Source: Euptelea pleiosperma
Lineage: Eukaryota > Streptophyta > Magnoliopsida > Ranunculales > Eupteleaceae
NCBI GenBank assembly: GCA_035048495.1
Contig: CM068547.1
Location: 28,899,913 to 28,963,912, forward strand
Direction of reading: 5' to 3'
DNA: 64,000 nt
Each line of letters begins with the position of its first letter. The first letter of the stretch is position 1. Under the pieces are notes generated by a model that was not told the DNA's origin, searched no databases, and saw only the letters and a list, made by a program, of their open reading frames with translations. Shown here piece after piece: positions 61,236-64,000 of the stretch. The position numbers were made by a program, and so were the translations under genes.

Positions 61236-64000
61236 TAAAAGTAAAAATTATTAAGTTAACCTTAAATTGTATAATTACCAAAAAAAACCCTTCGAAAAAG
61301 AAAAATTCAAGTGTTACAAATATAGCATACACTGAAGTTCACGTCGATTAGGGTTTAGAAAAATCTGGTTATTATAATCTACTTCCCTTAAAAGGAATTT
61401 CATCATTGAAATTCAAACCACTATGCTTTCGTTGCGCATTCTAATATAGGATCTCATAAATATTTCTATTAACTATAAGCTCTAGTCTCACATAAGTATG
61501 TCAATTATGAAGATATTAAGTGATGTGGTTAATTTAATAGTTTGAATATACATGAGTTCAACATACACGAATACACGTTCAAAAATATATAATCAATCAT
61601 CATTCTACACCAAATAATTATGAATTGATTGCATCTATGTTACACAACATACGGTACATTCCCTTTAGTTGTCATGAAGCTACTTTCCACTCAAAACTGA
61701 AATTATACTATAATATAATGCTCTGTCTTGTACCTACTTGTTATAATATACTTACTTTTGTAATAATTACACTTATAGCACAACATCAAGGTCCCATACA
61801 CACTAGTTATGATACATTTGTTTTCTTAAAAATAACAAAAATCAAAATAGAAACCATCAAGCCAAAACGTCAATCCAATTAAGACGCTAATTTAAATGAA
61901 AGCAAAAAAACAAAAAATTGCATCTAAATTTTAATAAAAGACTCCAATCAATATCGGGTTGTCAAGTGTATCATAATCATTTTAAAATATTGTGAATCAA
62001 TGTATCTACAACTATATTGACCGTTATGTTCTAAACATTTGATTTAGTATAAAGCTACTACACTGAAATCCCATTAAAAATAAAACTACTTATATAATAC
62101 TTAAAATACATAAGTCAGTCATATGATTGACCAACTCTTACTCAAACAATCACATCACCAATGATATTATCAAACAATACACAATTCATACTAGATCTCG
62201 TAAGAATCCATAACATAAAGTTCAAGTGACGATTCATACTAACACACTACAAAGGTAATATTAGAGTGCGATGGTTCATTTAAGGTCAAATATATAACTA
62301 TACGTATTAAGTGTTCATAGGTTCTGATTTATACATCACATCATATGTACATATACGTATATATATAATACAATTTAAAGTTTAGAATTCAAGTATTAAC
62401 CATAGTTCATGTGATATCGTCTATATATTCATACTGTTCACGGGATAAAACCCTAACAACTTAAAGCCTAAGCTCTGATACCACTCTATAACATTCTGAT
62501 CCCAGGTCTACTAAACTCGACCCGCGACACCTTGGTCTGATTTGTAGTCCACGACTTTGACCCATGGTCCCAAAGATGAGATAGGAAATAAGATTATGTC
62601 GTTGTTAGGTTCTTAAGTGCACCAATTAATTAGTTAAACCCGTTCGTCAAATGCCATATCCACTTTAAAACTAAAACCATCTATAAGTATCAACAAATCA
62701 AGGTACAAATCAAAAAATAAATTGAATTATACAAACCACACGATGAAAATAAGGTAAATTTTTCAGTTTTGAAAATTTTTCAAGACATCTTCCTTTTATA
62801 TTTTTTTTTTAGGATTCAATGTCTTTAATTAAAAAACCTATCACTTGCATTCGAAAAGCTAACTTAATAATCTATTTTGGAAAAATAAGAAAGGTACATA
62901 CTACAAAAAGTATATTTTAGAAAAAAAAATTTGAAAGTAGAAAAAAAATTTTATATACAAAAATAGAACTAACACCCTTTCAGTGTTTAGGTCATTAAAG
63001 TTTTTAAAAGAATTCATTTAGAGTTCCTGATCCCAATCTAAAAATATAAGAGAAAAATACGAAAACAAAATCGACATCCTCATAGTAGGGTTATTATCTT
63101 TTTAAACAATTTCATTGGGGTTCATGAGCCAAATCTAGAAAAATAAAAGAAAAACACAACTAATGTATAATTTTCAAGACCGGGGTCCTATTAAATAAAA
63201 ATCAAAAGCTTAAAGGCCTCAAAGTAAAACTTAGGCTTAGTAAGTAAGAATTATCATAGAATGTCTTATTGACGTTACACTAAAAAGCGACTTGAAAATT
63301 CATGCAAAACATAAAATTATATTATTTATTAGAGTTTGTAACAATTTTTTTTCAAATCAAATATAAGAGTATTTAAATTTGAATCCAAAAAATACTTGAC
63401 ATCTAAATTTGATTCGATATCCAACAAATATTCTAAAACAATATCTGAATTTGAATCTTATAACTTATCGTATATTTGATAATTTTTTATTCATCTAATA
63501 AGTAAATTTGAAATATATAATAAATTGTTATATTTATATATGTAACAAGTATATTATAATATTTTTATAAGTAATAAATATAATTTTTTATTTGTTATAT
63601 ATAATTGTATTATATAATTTATTGGATTGAAAGTTGTTGAATCAGATATATCAATATTTGAAACCATATCTAAAAAGTATTTGAATATAGAAAATTATCC
63701 CAACCTGAATATGATATTAGAAATTTTTAGATAATATCTAATTATTCAAATATGAATTCCAATTCAGATTCAAAATTTTGACTATACATTGGCACTTCTA
63801 TCATTAATAAGTGAAACACATAAAAAAATAAATATTCTGTGATGCACGATTTACTCCAACTATCAGAGTGCATGGCATATCATATCATACCTATTAGTTC
63901 GAAAGGTTTAGTTAAAACAAACAACATAACAAAAAAAAGCTCAAATGCTTATTTTTGGCGTAACATCCTCTCAAAACAAGTTTCACATTTAGTTATTTTA
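61236..64000. other. AT-rich intergenic DNA with a possible LTR-element junction
   Basis: No gene recognised. At 62,471-62,483 the minus strand reads TGGTATCAGAGCT, a Met-tRNA primer site. It suggests the edge of an old LTR retrotransposon on the minus strand, but no long terminal repeat pair or pol frame is visible. Confidence 0.4.

Noticed and set aside
62471..62483. Complete LTR retrotransposon near 62.5 kb
   Set aside because: Only a primer-site match is visible; no terminal repeat pair or polymerase frame.

Overview
The window comes from a nuclear chromosome of a flowering plant with a large, transposon-rich genome. The evidence is two recognisable plant housekeeping genes with GT-AG introns, AT-rich introns of several kilobases, plant-type L1 and RTE LINE remnants, a TRIM retroelement, Helitrons and many nested MITEs. 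I cannot assign a species. There is no prokaryotic or organellar gene arrangement.

Two genes are supported, both on the minus strand. (1) COX10, the mitochondrial haem A pathway protohaem IX farnesyltransferase, has seven exons between 56,259 and 24,665. Its introns reach 16 kb and hold most of the transposons. (2) RH41, a DEAD-box RNA helicase with an N-terminal HIT-type zinc finger, has two coding exons between 14,308 and 12,491. It probably also has a 5' UTR exon near 20.6 kb, behind a 6.2-kb intron.

The main structural event is a roughly 10-kb segmental duplication. The last three COX10 exons with their introns and 3' flank occur twice: copy A at 22.2-32.7 kb and copy B at 1.65-11.46 kb. 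RH41 lies between the copies. Copy B keeps all its splice sites and its reading frame but has no exons 1-4, so it is a partial duplicate or possibly an alternative 3' end for COX10. As assembled, COX10 exon 1 carries one extra base just before its donor site, which breaks the frame into exon 2. RH41 has isoleucine at the motif VI position where an arginine finger is expected.

Layout: 0-1.6 kb degenerate repeats; 1.65-11.5 kb copy B (short Helitron-like units, then COX10 exons 7B, 6B, 5B); 11.5-12.1 kb MITE; 12.5-14.4 kb RH41; 14.46-20.46 kb tandemly duplicated unit with a TRIM and a deep nest of transposons, probably in the RH41 5' intron; 21.0-21.4 kb MITE; 22.2-32.7 kb copy A; 32.7-48.6 kb COX10 intron 4, with RTE and SINE debris, an 853-bp hAT element, and an L1 LINE split by a 5.3-kb element that itself contains a 2.9-kb Helitron; 48.65-49.04 kb exons 4 and 3; 49.0-52.6 kb intron 2 with a 349-bp tandem repeat; exon 2; intron 1 with a second LINE; exon 1 at 56 kb; a long-TIR Mutator-like element about 110 bp upstream of the ATG; 57-64 kb AT-rich intergenic DNA with MITEs and a third Helitron-like cluster.

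I see no operon, CRISPR array, convincing tRNA or rRNA gene, or gene-encoded novel system. The unusual content is structural: the partial COX10 duplication around RH41, and transposon nests whose target-site duplications and empty sites allow insertion order to be read.
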